Shown here piece after piece: positions 11,466-22,974 of a DNA stretch of 64,000 bases. The translations under genes were made by a program, and so were the position numbers. Position 1 is the stretch's first letter. Each line of letters starts with the position of its first letter. The notes under the pieces are model-generated. The model was not told where the DNA came from, made no database searches, and was given only the letters and a program-made list of their open reading frames with translations. This stretch comes from Heterohyrax brucei (taxonomy: Eukaryota; Chordata; Mammalia; Hyracoidea; Procaviidae), in the NCBI GenBank assembly GCA_028571685.1, contig CM053166.1:62830111-62894110 (forward strand), written 5' to 3'.

Positions 11466-11863
11466 CCCTGGTGGCCTCTGCTGACAGGGCCTAGCTTTAT
11501 CCAACACTGCGTCGAGTACTGGTTTTGTGATAGAAAAGCACTCTCTTGTGGGCAGGCTCTGGCTCCCAAGCTAAGAATTAGGTCCAGCTGCGGCCACCGT
11601 ACCCAAGATGGCGTCCTCCACACAGGCAGCAGACAGGGGGCCTAAAGGTGCCCAGAGGCAGCGATTCCTCTGCTTCTGTTGCAGGGCCCCCAATGTAGGC
11701 AGCACTATGCAAAATCACTACTTTTCTGACGGAGAAGCGCTGTCCAGTTTGCAGGCGCTCGCTCCCAGGCTAAGAACGAGGTGCCGCTAAAATCTTGGTA
11801 CCAACATGGCGTCCCGCACCCTGACCACGGAGTTCCGCACAAACCCCACTGAGGTGGCTACAA
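11466..11863 (-). repeat. Two ~199-bp tandem monomers in the L1-A 5'UTR
   Basis: Two diverged copies align at a period of about 198-200 bp: 'ccaacactgc' (11501) against 'gcactatgc' (11702), 'ggctcccaagctaagaa' against 'gctcccaggctaagaa', and 'aagatggcgtcc' (11606-11617) against 'aacatggcgtcc' (11804-11815). Each carries an ATGGCG core. This resembles the monomer promoters of rodent L1s, though the sequence itself is unrelated as far as I can tell. Confidence 0.6.
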
Positions 11864-12230
11864 AACGAAAGGCTCAAAGTGTCTAGATTAACAGAGTCCC
11901 GAGCCTGGCTCTCGGAACATGGGAATTTTGCCTGCCTATCCCCCCAGCAGCACGTCTGAGTCCAGCCGCCGGGCAAGGCCCAGCTCCGCCCGCCAGCCGA
12001 GACCGAAGGAAAAAAAGTCAAAACGGTGCGTTTACCTTCCATCCGTGAGAGCCGGGGCTAGCCAGGAGCGGGAGTCAGCGAAAGAGAAGAGATTTTTCAC
12101 TGAATGGTATAAAGTCCCAATTAACAGCTCTGTGCCGTGTCCTGAGGCTGATTAGGTGATCAGAAGGCTCTGTTTGATTGTCAATTCAGGTCTTGGTTTC
12201 CAGAGGGATAGAACGAGACGTGGGCTTAGT

Positions 12231-12240
12231 CCGCCATCTT
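12231..12240 (-). promoter_or_regulatory. YY1-like motif at L1-A 5' end
   Basis: The sense strand reads AAGATGGCGG a few bases from the 5' end. A YY1 site of this form sits at the same place in human L1 and sets the transcription start. The motif is kept at the 5' ends of L1-J (58771-58780) and, less exactly, L1-I (53340-53350). Confidence 0.5.
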
Positions 12241-12246
12241 GACCTC

Positions 12247-12261
12247 TTATAAAATTTTTTT
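12247..12261. repeat. Target-site duplication of L1-A, right copy
   Basis: 'ttataaaattttttt' matches the left copy at 5016-5032, apart from length differences in the A and T runs. Confidence 0.75.
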
Positions 12262-12374
12262 GCCATAAATTTGTTATGCAAATTGAAAATCTTTAATAAT
12301 TCCTGTGTAGAACAGGAAACACAACATAAAGTCCCTGATGTCCCAGGCAGAACTAGAAAGCTATTTAAAAATAT

Positions 12375-12755
12375 ACCTGATAGTCTGACAGACTGGAGGG
12401 TCCCCTGAGAACATGGATCCCTGACTCTCTGTTATCCCAGAGCTGACACCAGTACCAAAGCTAACTCTTTATTCAAAGATTGGACTGGACAATAAGACAA
12501 ATAGTGATGCTGCCAAAGAGTTTGCTTCTTGGCTTAAATATATACATAAGGTTGTCTGAGTAGCTCCTTACCAGAGAAGAGATAAGAGGGTGGAGGGAGA
12601 CAGGAGTTGGTAGAGTGGATACAGGAATTATCAGGTGGAAAGGACAGTGTGTTGTCATGAGGGTGGAGTGGGGAAAGAGCAGTTAGAATTGCATAGTGGT
12701 GTGTGTTGGGGGGTTATACAGCAAATTGATTAGAACTGTAAATTTCCACTTAAAG
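12375..12755 (+). repeat. Old L1 3'UTR tail
   Basis: 'ctgacagactggagggtccc', 'gagaacatggatccctgac' and 'cagtgtgttgtcatgagg' follow the same order as the old L1 3'UTRs at 32080-32570 and 52910-53329. Degraded, no coding sequence. Confidence 0.5.
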
Positions 12756-13069
12756 CATGATAATTTTCTTTTTTGTTTGTTTATTATGACTGAGTGAAAA
12801 TGTCTGGGGTCTTAAAAGCTGCCAAGCTGACATCTGAGGGCACAGCAAATGGCCCCGACTCAGCAGGAACGGATGCTCACCGAGGACCAAAATGACATGG
12901 GGTAAAGACAACCCAGAAGATAGGGAGACCCACATGAGTGGTTGCCTACATCGACTTGGGACCAGAAGAACCAGATGGTGCCCGGCCACCACTGGTGATA
13001 GCCGCAATAGAGCTCGCTAAGTTGAGTCTCACTGGCAACACAAGAATAAAAAGGGGTGCACCATGATAA
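12756..13069 (-). mobile_element. Short L1 insertion with inverted 5' part and TSD
   Basis: The left part (12768-12805) is the extreme 3' end of the L1 3'UTR in minus orientation. The right part (12806-13061) is 3'UTR sequence in plus orientation. The pair is flanked by 'catgataa' at 12756-12763 and 13062-13069. This is the product expected from twin priming, in which the 5' portion of an L1 cDNA is inverted. Confidence 0.7.
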
Positions 13070-15405
13070 AATATTTTTAAAAATAACAGTAATTCCTGTG
13101 TGTGTTAGTGAAAATATTTAAGTTGGTTACAGGTTTGGAAGACAATTTTCTCCAATGGTATCTCAACTATTCTCCCCATAGGATTGAAACTCTCAATCAC
13201 GCTATTTCAACATGTTCTGCATTATGTTCATGATCTTTCCTACACTATGTGAAAGCTTCTAAATAAGTGGAAAAGCCTTTGAAGAATGGGTTTGCTCAAC
13301 ATGATTCTATTAATTAAAGAAAGAATATGCACAGATACTTGATGCTGAATCTTTAAGATTTACTTTTCGTATCAATTATATCTGTGCAATTGTAAGTGGC
13401 AAAAATGACACATTGTAAAATGTAATCATAAATGGAATCCTGTTGTCAGGAGCAGTGTCATTGCAAGCAAGGGAAACACAAACAGGTGTCTAATTTCAGT
13501 ATTTTTCCATCCCATCGCTTTATCTATGACTTCCATAGTGATTTGTAATAATCTTTATGCAGATTATGGGTCCTAAGAAAATAAAAGAATGTTTATTAAT
13601 TTCTTTGATTCAGGTGTTGTTGAGCTGCAGGCGTTGACTGTCTCATTCACTATTTCACCAAATTGCACTTTCTAATTTTCACCCACCAAACAACCCAGTA
13701 TATCTGCCAGAGTCTAAGCAGGAAAACACAAGTTATTTCAAGGTTTAACAACAGATGGAATTTCAAACAATGAACTATTCATACAGATGACAGACGAAAC
13801 AAGAAGCAAAAGGATATGAGAATGGAGAGGTAACCTGGAGATGAGCAAAACCAAGAATCGACTACAACCCTTAGCCTAGGGGGTCAAAGGAAAGAAGTAG
13901 AATTCCCAGAGTCCCGAGACCAGGGCCACCAGGAAGAAGCTGGAACCACAGCAGGAGTTGGGTCTAAGAAAGAGATGAGATCCCTGCCAAAGCAACTCCT
14001 GAGACAGAGAAGGAGAAGTATTCTCCTTTCTTCCTTGTCCTTCAACTCCGTTCTCTGATAGCATACCAACATCTCCTGTTGGATTAACCCAGCCAGGAGC
14101 CAAACATCTTACAAGAGGCAAGAAAATGAAGGTTGCAGCTACCAGCTACCTGTGATACAAGGCAGAGCAGGGAAAGAGCAAGTAGGAAATCTGTGAGAAA
14201 TATTTCTCAGGTCCAGCATATCTTCCTCTTTTTATCAAACTGCAGCCAGGCAACTCTTCAGCCTTTTTACATTGACTTGTTAGTTGCATTTATTGTATCG
14301 AATTTTTCACTACTTACGTTATGTGTTCGCTGCCACACAGAAGGGAAACAATTTAAATTTGTTTAATCCTGCAAACAAATATACCCAGATAATGAATGCA
14401 TTAAGTGTTAAGTCTAGAAATAATGATTTAATATGCTATTATGCAAAACACCTTTATGAATTTCTACAGGTGTTTAGGGATTTTTTTCTGTTTGATTTTT
14501 TGTTTGTCTGTTTTCAGTAAAATTTGGAGGAATAGACTAGAGCTTGGGAATGTAGTAGGAACCAAACACGTGTTTCTCATTTAAAGTAATAATTCCTGAA
14601 CTTCCAAAAATTTCTACCATCATGTCTTCAGGAATATATTAATTTCAGAAAATGAGAGTTACATGAACTTGAGTCTTCAATCTGTGCCAAGATTTTTGAG
14701 TCTGGTCTATAGAGCCCCCTTCTCAACTCTTAGTTTGTATTTTAATTCTTCCAAAACTTAAGTGTTATCTACAGCACAGACATTTTTACTTGGGTATACA
14801 GTGAGCCTTACTTTTGAAGACTATTTGTAAAGCATTGTTGTATGTTAGATACATTTCAAAACATCAGTAGATAAATTATGTTACCAACCTATTATGAGTT
14901 AGATTATCACTGGATTGAGACCTAGAGCTATTTGAACTTTTTTTTTTAAGATTATAGTATTTTTGCTGCAACCTTGTGTTACTGAATTCTTGCACTCACA
15001 CCAAACTTCATTTTGAGTGGAAGCTTGCTAAAAAGTTGTAGCAACTTTTACAGTCTATGACTCAAATTGTAAGAATAAATAAAGAGAAAAACTAATGTCC
15101 CAGTAGGGTATTTGTCCTATCAGTAATATTCTTTATCACACTGCATTGATAGGAATAAAGTTTATAGAAAGAACAATGATTTGGAATTATTATTTATTAT
15201 CCTTTATTACAAGAATGATGGCTTACCTAGTATTACACTCACTGATGTTACAATCACAGCATTCTAATCACAGCATTGCCACAGTATTCTATGATTTCAC
15301 AAACCTGAAACTGGCTGGTGTTGGTGATCTAGTCCCCCCTGACAGAGCAACTGATAATGTGAGAGGCAGCAAAGGCAACAGTAAAAGGTCTCCAGTAATT
15401 TCAAG
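13070..15405. other. Unassigned non-coding DNA
   Basis: About 2.3 kb with no recognisable repeat or gene. Reading frames are short and lack domains. It may be ordinary unique intergenic or intronic sequence. Confidence 0.5.
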
Positions 15406-15566
15406 GTGGTGGCCTTGGTGGCACAGTTGTTAAGAGCTACAGCTGGTAACCAAAAGATCAGCAGTTTGAGTTCATTTAAGCTATTCATTGGAAACTCTAT
15501 GGGATAGATGTATTCTGTCCTACAGTGAAGCTACAAGTCAGAATCTACTCAAAGGCAATTTAAGTA
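15406..15566 (+). mobile_element. AfroSINE, plus strand
   Basis: tRNA-derived head 'ccttggtggcacagttgtta', 'gagctacagctggtaaccaa' and 'aagatcagcagtttgagttc', then 'ggaaactctatgggatag' and a mutated tail 'tacaagtcagaatctactc'. Full-length layout with several substitutions. Confidence 0.85.
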
Positions 15567-16547
15567 AGAAAAACTAGGAATTTAAACAGTCACTGTTAAT
15601 GTTGCATCTTGGGGGTGTGAGGCAGGTTTGCCCAAGGTCCCATGTATTGCTGTTTGGAGCAAAAGTACTTGCAGGAAACATATGGAAGCTACTTGGTGGA
15701 AATGAACTACGGCAGATTGGCCAAGCCCAAGGCTACAACAAGTAAACAAAGGTGCTCTTGAAAAGGAAGCTACCTGCACTTTGAATATCCAAATCTTTGG
15801 GATCCTACTCCTTTTCGGGTAGTAGAGGATTGGTCTATGCTACATAGCATTTCAAGTACTCTTTCAGAGTGAAAAGCAATGACTAAAATTCATGTGGGAT
15901 TAACAATAGATATTCATCCACTTAAGTGATTGATTCCCTTAAGCCAAGATAGCTCAATATCCCAATTTAAAAATGGCATCAATGTCAATTTCTTGGCTTT
16001 GACATTGTACTATAGTTATGCAAGACATTACCATTGGAGAAAGAAGGATGAAGGGCACATGTGCACTCTACTGTATCTGCAACTTCCTAAGTATTTTAGA
16101 AGAAATTTTTTTTTAAAAAAATGAAGTAAAGCAGTCCCAGAGATCTTTCCCAAGACCATAATCTTTTGAAAATTTGTAATTAGATTCCAGGTCTGACAGA
16201 ATAACTTCTCTGCATTAGCTAGCCTGATGAAATATGTTGCCACTTTGGGCGTCACTCCAACTCACGTGCTGCAGGCCAAAGTAACAAATCTATGCTTTAA
16301 AAAGTAGATGTTCTTAACTTGGGGTCTATAGATAATATTCATGGGGTTCTTAAAACTGTTTGGAAAATCATTTGCCAACTTCAGCTAATGCATTTAAACC
16401 ACAGCAACATTAACAGAACCTGTGAATTTGTCAGCAAGAGAAATCAACCATTTTCATTTCACATCACCTTGTTGTAGATCTCCAATTATGTTTATTACTA
16501 TTTCCAAACTATGGTAATAATTAGACTAGTTATTAGATCTCAGGGAG
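15567..16547. other. Unassigned non-coding DNA
   Basis: AT-rich sequence without a recognisable repeat or gene. Confidence 0.45.
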
Positions 16548-17345
16548 CCTTGGTGATCCAGTGGTTAAGAATTCACCTGCTAACCAAAAGGTCTATAGTT
16601 CGAATCCACCAGCCACTTCTTCTTCTTCATTTTTTTAATTGTGATTAAGTGAAAGTACACAATCCAAATCGGTTTGCATGCCCACCTATCTGCAGCTGTC
16701 TCTGCTCTCCACACCCAGGGACAGCACACTCCTACTTTTCACTCTATATATCTAGTATCCTCTAAACAAGCATCTGTCCCTTGCCCCCACCTTCTCTTCT
16801 GTCTAGAAAGAGACCAGTAGGACAGCCTCCTATAAATGCATAGAACCATCAAGTACTCACACCATATGGTCCCACTCTGTCCCTAAGTCCAATCCATTCT
16901 TGTCTGGAGAGTTGACCTCATAACTGGTTTCTGGTCGGGGATAGCAGCAGGTCCAGGGACCATGTTCCCAGGGGATCCTACAGGCTGTTGGACCATTAAT
17001 TCAGGTCTTTTAGTAGAGTTCTTGGGCTGCACACCTCTTTTTCTTGTATTGTCTCAGGGATTATACATTGTGTCCCCGGCCACAGCTGACTTTGATGGTG
17101 GCTGGGTACCATCTGATTCTTCTGGTCTCATGTTAATACAGTCTTCCATTCATATGGGGCCTTCCATCTCCTGGGCTAGTTTTTTTCCCTGTAATTTTGT
17201 GGTTCTCAGTGATCTACTGTTCTGGAAGGTTTGAGACCATTTACCAGCCACTTCTTGAAAGCCCCATGGGGCAGTTCTACTCTTTCCTATGGGGTCACTA
17301 TGAGTTGAAATTGACTTCACAGCAATGGGTTTGGTTTGGTTTTAG
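16548..17345 (+). mobile_element. AfroSINE, plus strand, split by an L1 insertion
   Basis: The head half (16548-16621: 'agccttggtgatccagtggt' onward) and the tail half (17257-17345: 'gccccatggggcagttctac', 'ggggtcactatgagttgaaa') are a single AfroSINE separated by 621 bp of L1 sequence plus a duplicated 14-bp target. Confidence 0.88.
16608..17256 (-). mobile_element. 5'-truncated L1 inside an AfroSINE, with 14-bp TSD
   Basis: 16622-17242 is L1 3'UTR in minus orientation ('gattaagtgaaagtacacaa' next to a T-rich end). 'accagccacttctt' occurs at both edges (16608-16621 and 17243-17256) and derives from the AfroSINE target. Its subfamily resembles the 3'UTR of L1-G (37421-38380) more than that of L1-A. 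Confidence 0.85.
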
Positions 17346-17929
17346 TGTTTTGGATCTGACATAATTGCCATCTTTGTGTCCACAAATACCACTACAAGGC
17401 AATAGCTCGACTCTGGGGTCAGGTGAACATTCAGCTCCTAAATGATAAAGTAGAAAGTTATTTCATGGATTCCCAAAATAGTCATGTCACTTTCCAGTAT
17501 TCCCTATACATAATTATTTTTCAGTCTATACTAGAATGTAACGAAACATTCTTGTGAAATTTTTGCAAAACTAGAATACTCAGGTGAAAACTCTTAACTT
17601 TCCCAAAGGTAACACGACTTGTAACTGATATTACAAAGGTAGACCAGTCAAGTTCAAACATATCTAACTTTATGTAATACTTACTGCTAACAGATTATAC
17701 AATGATATAGGTCATATACAGTGTAAACATGGGACAAGATGTTTTTATTTATCCTCTATATTAACAATTTAAACTGTTTTCTCTGACATGTCAACATTCT
17801 GAGGGCAAATCTTTAAGTCTCAGACCCTGCTGTAGGTGCTTGCCCTTTATCCTAGCTTCAGGCTCCTTCTAGCACACTGGTAAAACCACCTTTTGGTCTC
17901 TTGAGACAATCTGTTTGGAAGCTCTCACC
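17346..17929. other. Unassigned non-coding DNA
   Basis: No gene or clear repeat seen. Confidence 0.4.
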
Positions 17930-18175
17930 ACTTTTCCTTTGTGGTCCCATTTTATAGTCTTCTTGGGACTCATACTCATTTCTCTGATGTGGCCCCATCC
18001 CCTTCTCCAGTGCAGTCCCATCGGATAATCTCCTTAGGACTCACATCTCTTTCCCTCAAATGGTCCCATCTGATAATCTCCTTGTGACTCACGTCTTTTT
18101 CTGACCCCCCCCCATTATAGTTGATTCCATAGTCCTCTTGGAAACTTGCATCATTTCCTTTCCCCTAGGCACCAA
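17930..18175. repeat. Degenerate tandem repeat, three to four units
   Basis: Recurrent unit of the form 'tggtcccat..gata(g/a)tct(c/t)ctt.ggactca.' at about 17941, 18015, 18059 and 18120. Copies differ by substitutions and by lengths of roughly 45-75 bp. A 9-C run lies at 18107-18115. Confidence 0.5.
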
Positions 18176-18229
18176 TTAAATATTATTAACATATGAAAGA
18201 AAAAAATTGCTGAAAATAATTTAAAAATG

Positions 18230-19615
18230 GTTGCAGCCATACATTGATAGAAAAGTGCCAGAAATGCAAGCCACGTTCAGGAGAGAACATACAGTGAGGT
18301 ATATCACTGCTGATATCAGATGGATTCTGGCTGAAAGCAGAGAATACCAATAAGATGTTTACCTGTGTTTTATTGACTATACAAAGGCATTCAACTGTAT
18401 GGGTCATAACAAACTATGGATAGCATTGTGAAAAATGAGAATTCCAGAATTGTGTTCATTTGGAAGCTGCACATATACAAGAGGCATTCACTTGAAAAGA
18501 ATGAGGGGATACTGCGTGGTTTAAAATCAGGAAAGTTGTGCATCAGGGTTATGTCTTTTCACTATACTTATTCATACTGTATGCTGAGCAAATAATCTAA
18601 GAAGTTGGACCATATGAAGAATAACATGTTATCAGGAATGGAGGAAAACTCATTAACAACCTGTGCTATGCAGATGACACAACCTTGCTGCTGGAAGTGA
18701 AGAAGGCTTGAAGCACTTATTGACAAAGATCAAAGACTACACAGCCTTCAAGCATGGATTAAATCTCAATATAAAGAAAAGAAAATCCTCACACTTGAAT
18801 CATAAACAAAATCATTCTAAAAAACAAACCAAAGCCCCTGTAGTCAAATTGATTCCAAGACATAGCAACCCTCTAGGACAGAGTTGAACTGCCCCATATG
18901 GCTTCCAAGGAACAGCTGGTGGATTCAAACTGCCTACCTTCTGGTTAGCAGCTGAACTCTTAACCACTGCACCACTAGGGCTCTTCTATGTAATGATAAA
19001 TGGAGAAAACTTTGACGTTGTCAAGAATTTAATTTTAATTAGTTAATAACTGGCCATAGAATTTAATTTTAATTAATAAATCAATGTCCATGGAAGCAGC
19101 AGTTGAGAAATCAAATGATGTATACAGCGTTGCGTATGTCAGATGTAAAAGACCTCTTTAAAGTGTTGAAAAGCGAAGGCATCACTTTAAGGAGTAAATT
19201 GTACCTGAGCCGAACCATTGTATTTGTAATCGCCTTGTATGCATGTGAAAGGTAAACAATAAATAAGGAAGATGGAAAAAGAAATTTGAACTATGGTGGT
19301 GCCGATGAATACTGAATATATTGGGGACTGCCAGAAGAATGAACAAATTTGTCTTGGAAGACATAAAGCCAGAGTGCTCCTTGGATGTTGAACATGTTAT
19401 TAGGAAGGACCAGTCCCTGGAGAAGGACTCTCTGCTTGGTAAGACATAGGATCAGCAAAAAGAGGAAGACTCAGTGAGATGGGTAGACACAATACCCGCA
19501 ACAACAGGCTCAAACAGAGGAAGAATTTTGAGGAGGATGCAGGGCCAGGCAGTGTTTCATTCTGTGATTCAGAACTGACCCAATGGCACCTAACAACAAC
19601 AGGCATGAACTTTAA
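18230..19615 (+). mobile_element. BovB (RTE-clade) LINE, degraded, plus strand
   Basis: Decayed RTE reverse transcriptase. 'FIDYTKAFN' is encoded near 18370, the catalytic Y-A-D-D box is at 18667-18678 followed by 'TTLLLEVKK', and the downstream thumb-like region runs to about 19360. The 3' end reads 'gattcagaactgacccaatg' and ends in 'caacaacag' (19590-19600), the mirror of the end of the copy at 1446. It is interrupted by an AfroSINE (18817-18983) and by indels. No intact frame remains. Confidence 0.78.
18817..18983 (-). mobile_element. AfroSINE, minus strand, within BovB
   Basis: Reverse complement of the family pattern: 'aaattgattccaagacatag', 'ggacagagttgaactgcccc', 'ggttagcagctgaactctta', 'ccactgcaccactagggctc'. 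It splits the BovB, so the SINE arrived later. Confidence 0.88.
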
Positions 19616-20204
19616 AATGTAACTAGCAAACTACTGAAGAATACAGCTAACTATTTAGCCCTAATGTGAAATCCCAGTAAGGGCAGGTGCCCACCTTGCT
19701 TGCTCTGTCCTGTTTTCCTCTTGCAGTTGCCTTGCATCAAGCGGTACTGCTGTTTGGTGATTCGTGATACACTGTATGCCTCTCTGGAAACTGTAAGTAT
19801 AATAAACCTCATAATTTTCATGTCCTCCCTGACATCTTTTACATGTCACACTTGACTACCAACCTACAAATGTGTTAAGCAGCCTCACACTCTTTTCATG
19901 TACTGTCAAGCAAAGAGGGCACACACAGGCATATATTTTACAAAGAGTACTCATATTTCAGCCTATGAAAACACCCACATTTATTCAAAAAATAATTTTT
20001 GTAAGAAAGTCAGTTATGCGTGAAACCATTTTTCTAAGAAGGCACAGAAACACACATAACTGCAATGCTGAAAAAAAGTGCTTTACTTAGATGAAGGTAG
20101 TAATTCATTCAAATCTCTGTCAATTTCTGTGATGAATATAGCTTCAAATACTTGGAAACACTGTAGAACTCTTTCTGGATACAGAAATTGAACCATGGAT
20201 TCCC
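19616..20204. other. Unassigned non-coding DNA
   Basis: No gene or known repeat recognised between the BovB and L1-B. Confidence 0.45.
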
Positions 20205-22974
20205 ATTTTTTCTTTCTTTTTTATTTTTTTAAATTTTTCTTATTTTTTATTATTGTGATCAAGTGAAAATGTACATTCCGATATAAATTTGCATGCCCAC
20301 CTATATGCAGTTCCCACTGTTCTCCCTGCCCGGTGACAGCACACTCTTCCTCTCTGCTCAATACACGTCCTATCCTCCCAACAATCTCCTCTCCTCTCCT
20401 CTCCACCCACACCCATTCATCCAGTAAGAGGTCAGCAGGACAACATCCTACAGATGCATAGAACCATAAAGTTCACAGATGATATGGTCACTCTGTGTCG
20501 TCAAACCCAATCCATTCCTGTCCGAGAGTTGACTTTCATTATGATTTACGGACAGGGGCAACATCAGGGCCAGGGCCATGCTGCCAGGGGAACCCCCAAG
20601 CCCCTGGTCTATCAATTGCAGTCTTTTAGTAGAGATGTCAGGGTGCAGCCCTTTTTATTCTTGTGTTGCCAGTGAGACTCAACTTTGTGAGCTCCATCAC
20701 GGCTATCCCTGGTGGTGGCCTAGCACTGTCCATTTCTTCTGGTCACAAGTCAATGTAGTCACCCACTCACGTGGGTCTCTCCGTCTTCTGGTTTCTCTTT
20801 CCCTCATGTCGTTTTGGTCCTTGGTGATTATCCGTTTCTGCTAAGCTGGGACCATTTGCTGTACCCTCAGATGGCAGCTTGGCATCATTTAAGACCCCAG
20901 ATGCCACTCACCAATGTTGGGTGCAGAGGGTCCCCTTAGCAAAATGCTAGTTGTGCCAATTTGCCTTGATTTCCCCTGAGAGCATGGTCCCTGGCCCCCC
21001 ACTCCAGCTACTCTGTCCTTGCAATATTGGATTAAGATGAGAGGAGTATACATGTCATGTTGAAGTCCAGTTAATATTGGTCTTCCTTCTAATGTGTGCT
21101 GTCACCAATTTCACCCAAACAAATTTCTATCGACAATCTAATCTAAACCACCCCCCCTCACCCTCCCATCCTCCCCACCCTTGCAGTCATCAAAGACTCT
21201 TTTCTGTTACACATGAGTCTGCTTTTAAGTTCTTATCGTAGGGGTCTCATACAATATTTGTCCTTCTGTCGCTGACTACTTTCATTCAACATAATGTCCT
21301 CCAGTTGAAACTAGGTTAAGAGATGTTTTCTGCTATCATCATTATTCTTTATCATTTCCTAGTGTTCCATTGAGTGTATATACCATAGTTTACCTATCCA
21401 TTCTTCTGTTGTTGGGCATCTGGGTTGATTCCATCTTTTTGCTATTGTGGACTGTGCTGGGATGAACATTCGTGTGCGTGTATCAGTTGGTATGAATGGC
21501 CTTGATTCTGTAAGATATACTCCAAGAAGTGGAATTACTAGGTCAAACGGTATACCTATATCCATTATTTTAATGTAGTACCGGATTGCTTTCCAAAGAG
21601 GTTGCACCATTTTGCAATCCCACCAACACTGTAGGAGAGTTCTAATCTCTCCACAGCCTCTTCAGTGATTGCTGTTTTGTGTTTTTTGAATCACGGCCAA
21701 CCTTGTTGGGGTGAGATGTTATCTCGTTGTAGTTTTGATTTGAATTTCTTTAATAGCTAATGATAGTGAGCATGTCCGCATGTGTATTTTGGCTGCCTGG
21801 ATCTCTTCTTTAGAGAAGTGTCTATCCGTCTCCTTTGCCCATCACTTAATTGGATGATTTATCTTTTTCTTGTTGATATTTTGTAGTACCTTATAGATTA
21901 TGGCAATCAGGCATCGGTCTGACATAGAGTTGCCAAATATTTTTTCCCACTCTGTAGGTGGCTTTTTAATTCTATTAATAAAGCCTTCGGATGAGCAAAA
22001 GTGTTTGATTCTTAGTAGCTTCCATTTATCTATTTTCTCTTTTGTTGTTTGTGGTTTGACAGATTTTGAAGTCTGTCTACGTTGTGTATTAAAACTTCTG
22101 TTGTTGTTCCTACTTTTACTTGGATGAGCTTTATCATGTTAGATTTGATACTTAGATCTTTTATTCATTTTGAGTTGTTTTTTGTATAAGGTGTAAGATA
22201 TGGGTCTTGTTTCAATTTATTGCAGATGGATATCCAGCTCTGCCAGCACCATTTGTTGAAGAGATTGTTTTTACCCCAGGTTAATGTCTTATGGCCTTTG
22301 TCAAATATCAACTGTTCAAAGGAAGGTGGTGTCATCTCTGGGGTCTCAATTCTGTTTCATTGATCTGTCTGTCTCTTTTGGTACCAATACCAGGCTGTTT
22401 TGACTACTGTGGCAGTGTAATAGGGCCTAACATCGGGTAGTGAGAGGCCTCTCAGTGTGTTCCTCTTCTTCAATAGTGCTTTACTTATCCGGGGCTTCTT
22501 CCCTTTCCAAACAAAGTTGGTGACTTGTTTCTCCATCTCATTAAAAAAGGTCACTGGAATTTGTACCAGGATTGCATTACATTAAGTAGATTGCTTTGGG
22601 TAAAATAGACATTTTCACAATGTTAAGTCTTCCTATCCACGAGGAGGGTAGGTTTCTCCATTTATGTAACTATCAGTTTCTTGTAGTAAGGACTTGCAGT
22701 TCTCTTTGTAAAGGTCTGTTATTTCTCTGGTTAGATTTATTCCTGGGTACTTTATCTTCTTAAGAGCTATACTAAGTGGTATTGATTTGGTGATTTCTTC
22801 CATAATAATCTTGTTGTTGGTATAAAGATATCCTACTGATTTACTTGCCAAAGCCAAGTGCCATCGAGTCTGATTTACTTATGTTTATCTTTTATCCTCA
22901 GACTTTGCTGAACTTTTCTATCAGTTTGAGTAGTTTCCTTATGGATTCTTAAGGATTTTCTGTGTATACAGCCA
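20205..22974 (-). mobile_element. L1-B, 5'-truncated L1, minus strand
   Basis: T-rich tail complement (20209-20255), 3'UTR to about 21230, then the C-terminal half of ORF2 on the minus strand up to the region just after the RT catalytic box ('ctgtatacacag' on the sense strand at 22960-22971). ORF2 is broken by several stops and frameshifts; open remnants lie at 21359-21610, 22357-22554 and 22633-22857. It is more diverged from L1-A than L1-C is. It carries a tiny SINE insertion (22847-22869) and abuts L1-C head-to-head. Confidence 0.88.
22836..22880 (-). mobile_element. 23-bp AfroSINE 3' end with 11-bp TSD
   Basis: 'ctgatttactt' occurs at 22836-22846 and 22870-22880 around a 23-bp insert that is the reverse complement of an AfroSINE tail (ccaaagccaagtgccatcga). 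L1-A has a single 'ctgatttactt' at the matching place (7660-7670), so this is an insertion into L1-B. Confidence 0.7.

Larger units (their letters stand above)
5033..12246 (-). mobile_element. Full-length L1 (L1-A), minus strand, about 7.2 kb
   Basis: Complete non-LTR retrotransposon. On the minus strand the order is a 5'UTR starting with a 'caagatggcggac'-type motif (12246), ORF1 (11225-10293), an inter-ORF region, ORF2 (9876-6053), a 3'UTR with a G-rich tract, and an A-rich tail (poly-T at 5033-5080 on the plus strand). Matching target-site duplications flank it (5015-5032 and 12246-12261). ORF1 is intact and ORF2 is interrupted by a single-base frameshift, so this is the youngest-looking L1 in the window. 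It is also the reference against which the other L1 pieces here were aligned by eye. Confidence 0.93.
11226..12246 (-). promoter_or_regulatory. L1-A 5'UTR with internal promoter
   Basis: About 1 kb of GC- and CpG-rich sequence upstream of ORF1 in the position of the internal RNA polymerase II promoter of mammalian L1s. It holds two ~199-bp tandem monomers (11466-11863) and begins with a 'caagatggcggac' motif. On the opposite strand a 78-codon frame (11919-12155) is open, in the same relative setting as the antisense ORF0 of primate L1, but nothing shows it is used. Confidence 0.75.

Noticed and set aside
11919-12155. 78-codon antisense frame in the L1-A 5'UTR, similar in position to primate ORF0.
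   Set aside because: No conserved counterpart seen in the L1-I or L1-J 5' ends; GC-rich sequence is open by chance. Mentioned under the 5'UTR only.
18100-18120. Repeats near 18 kb as a CRISPR-like array.
   Set aside because: Units are unequal, degenerate and without spacers, in a mammalian genome.
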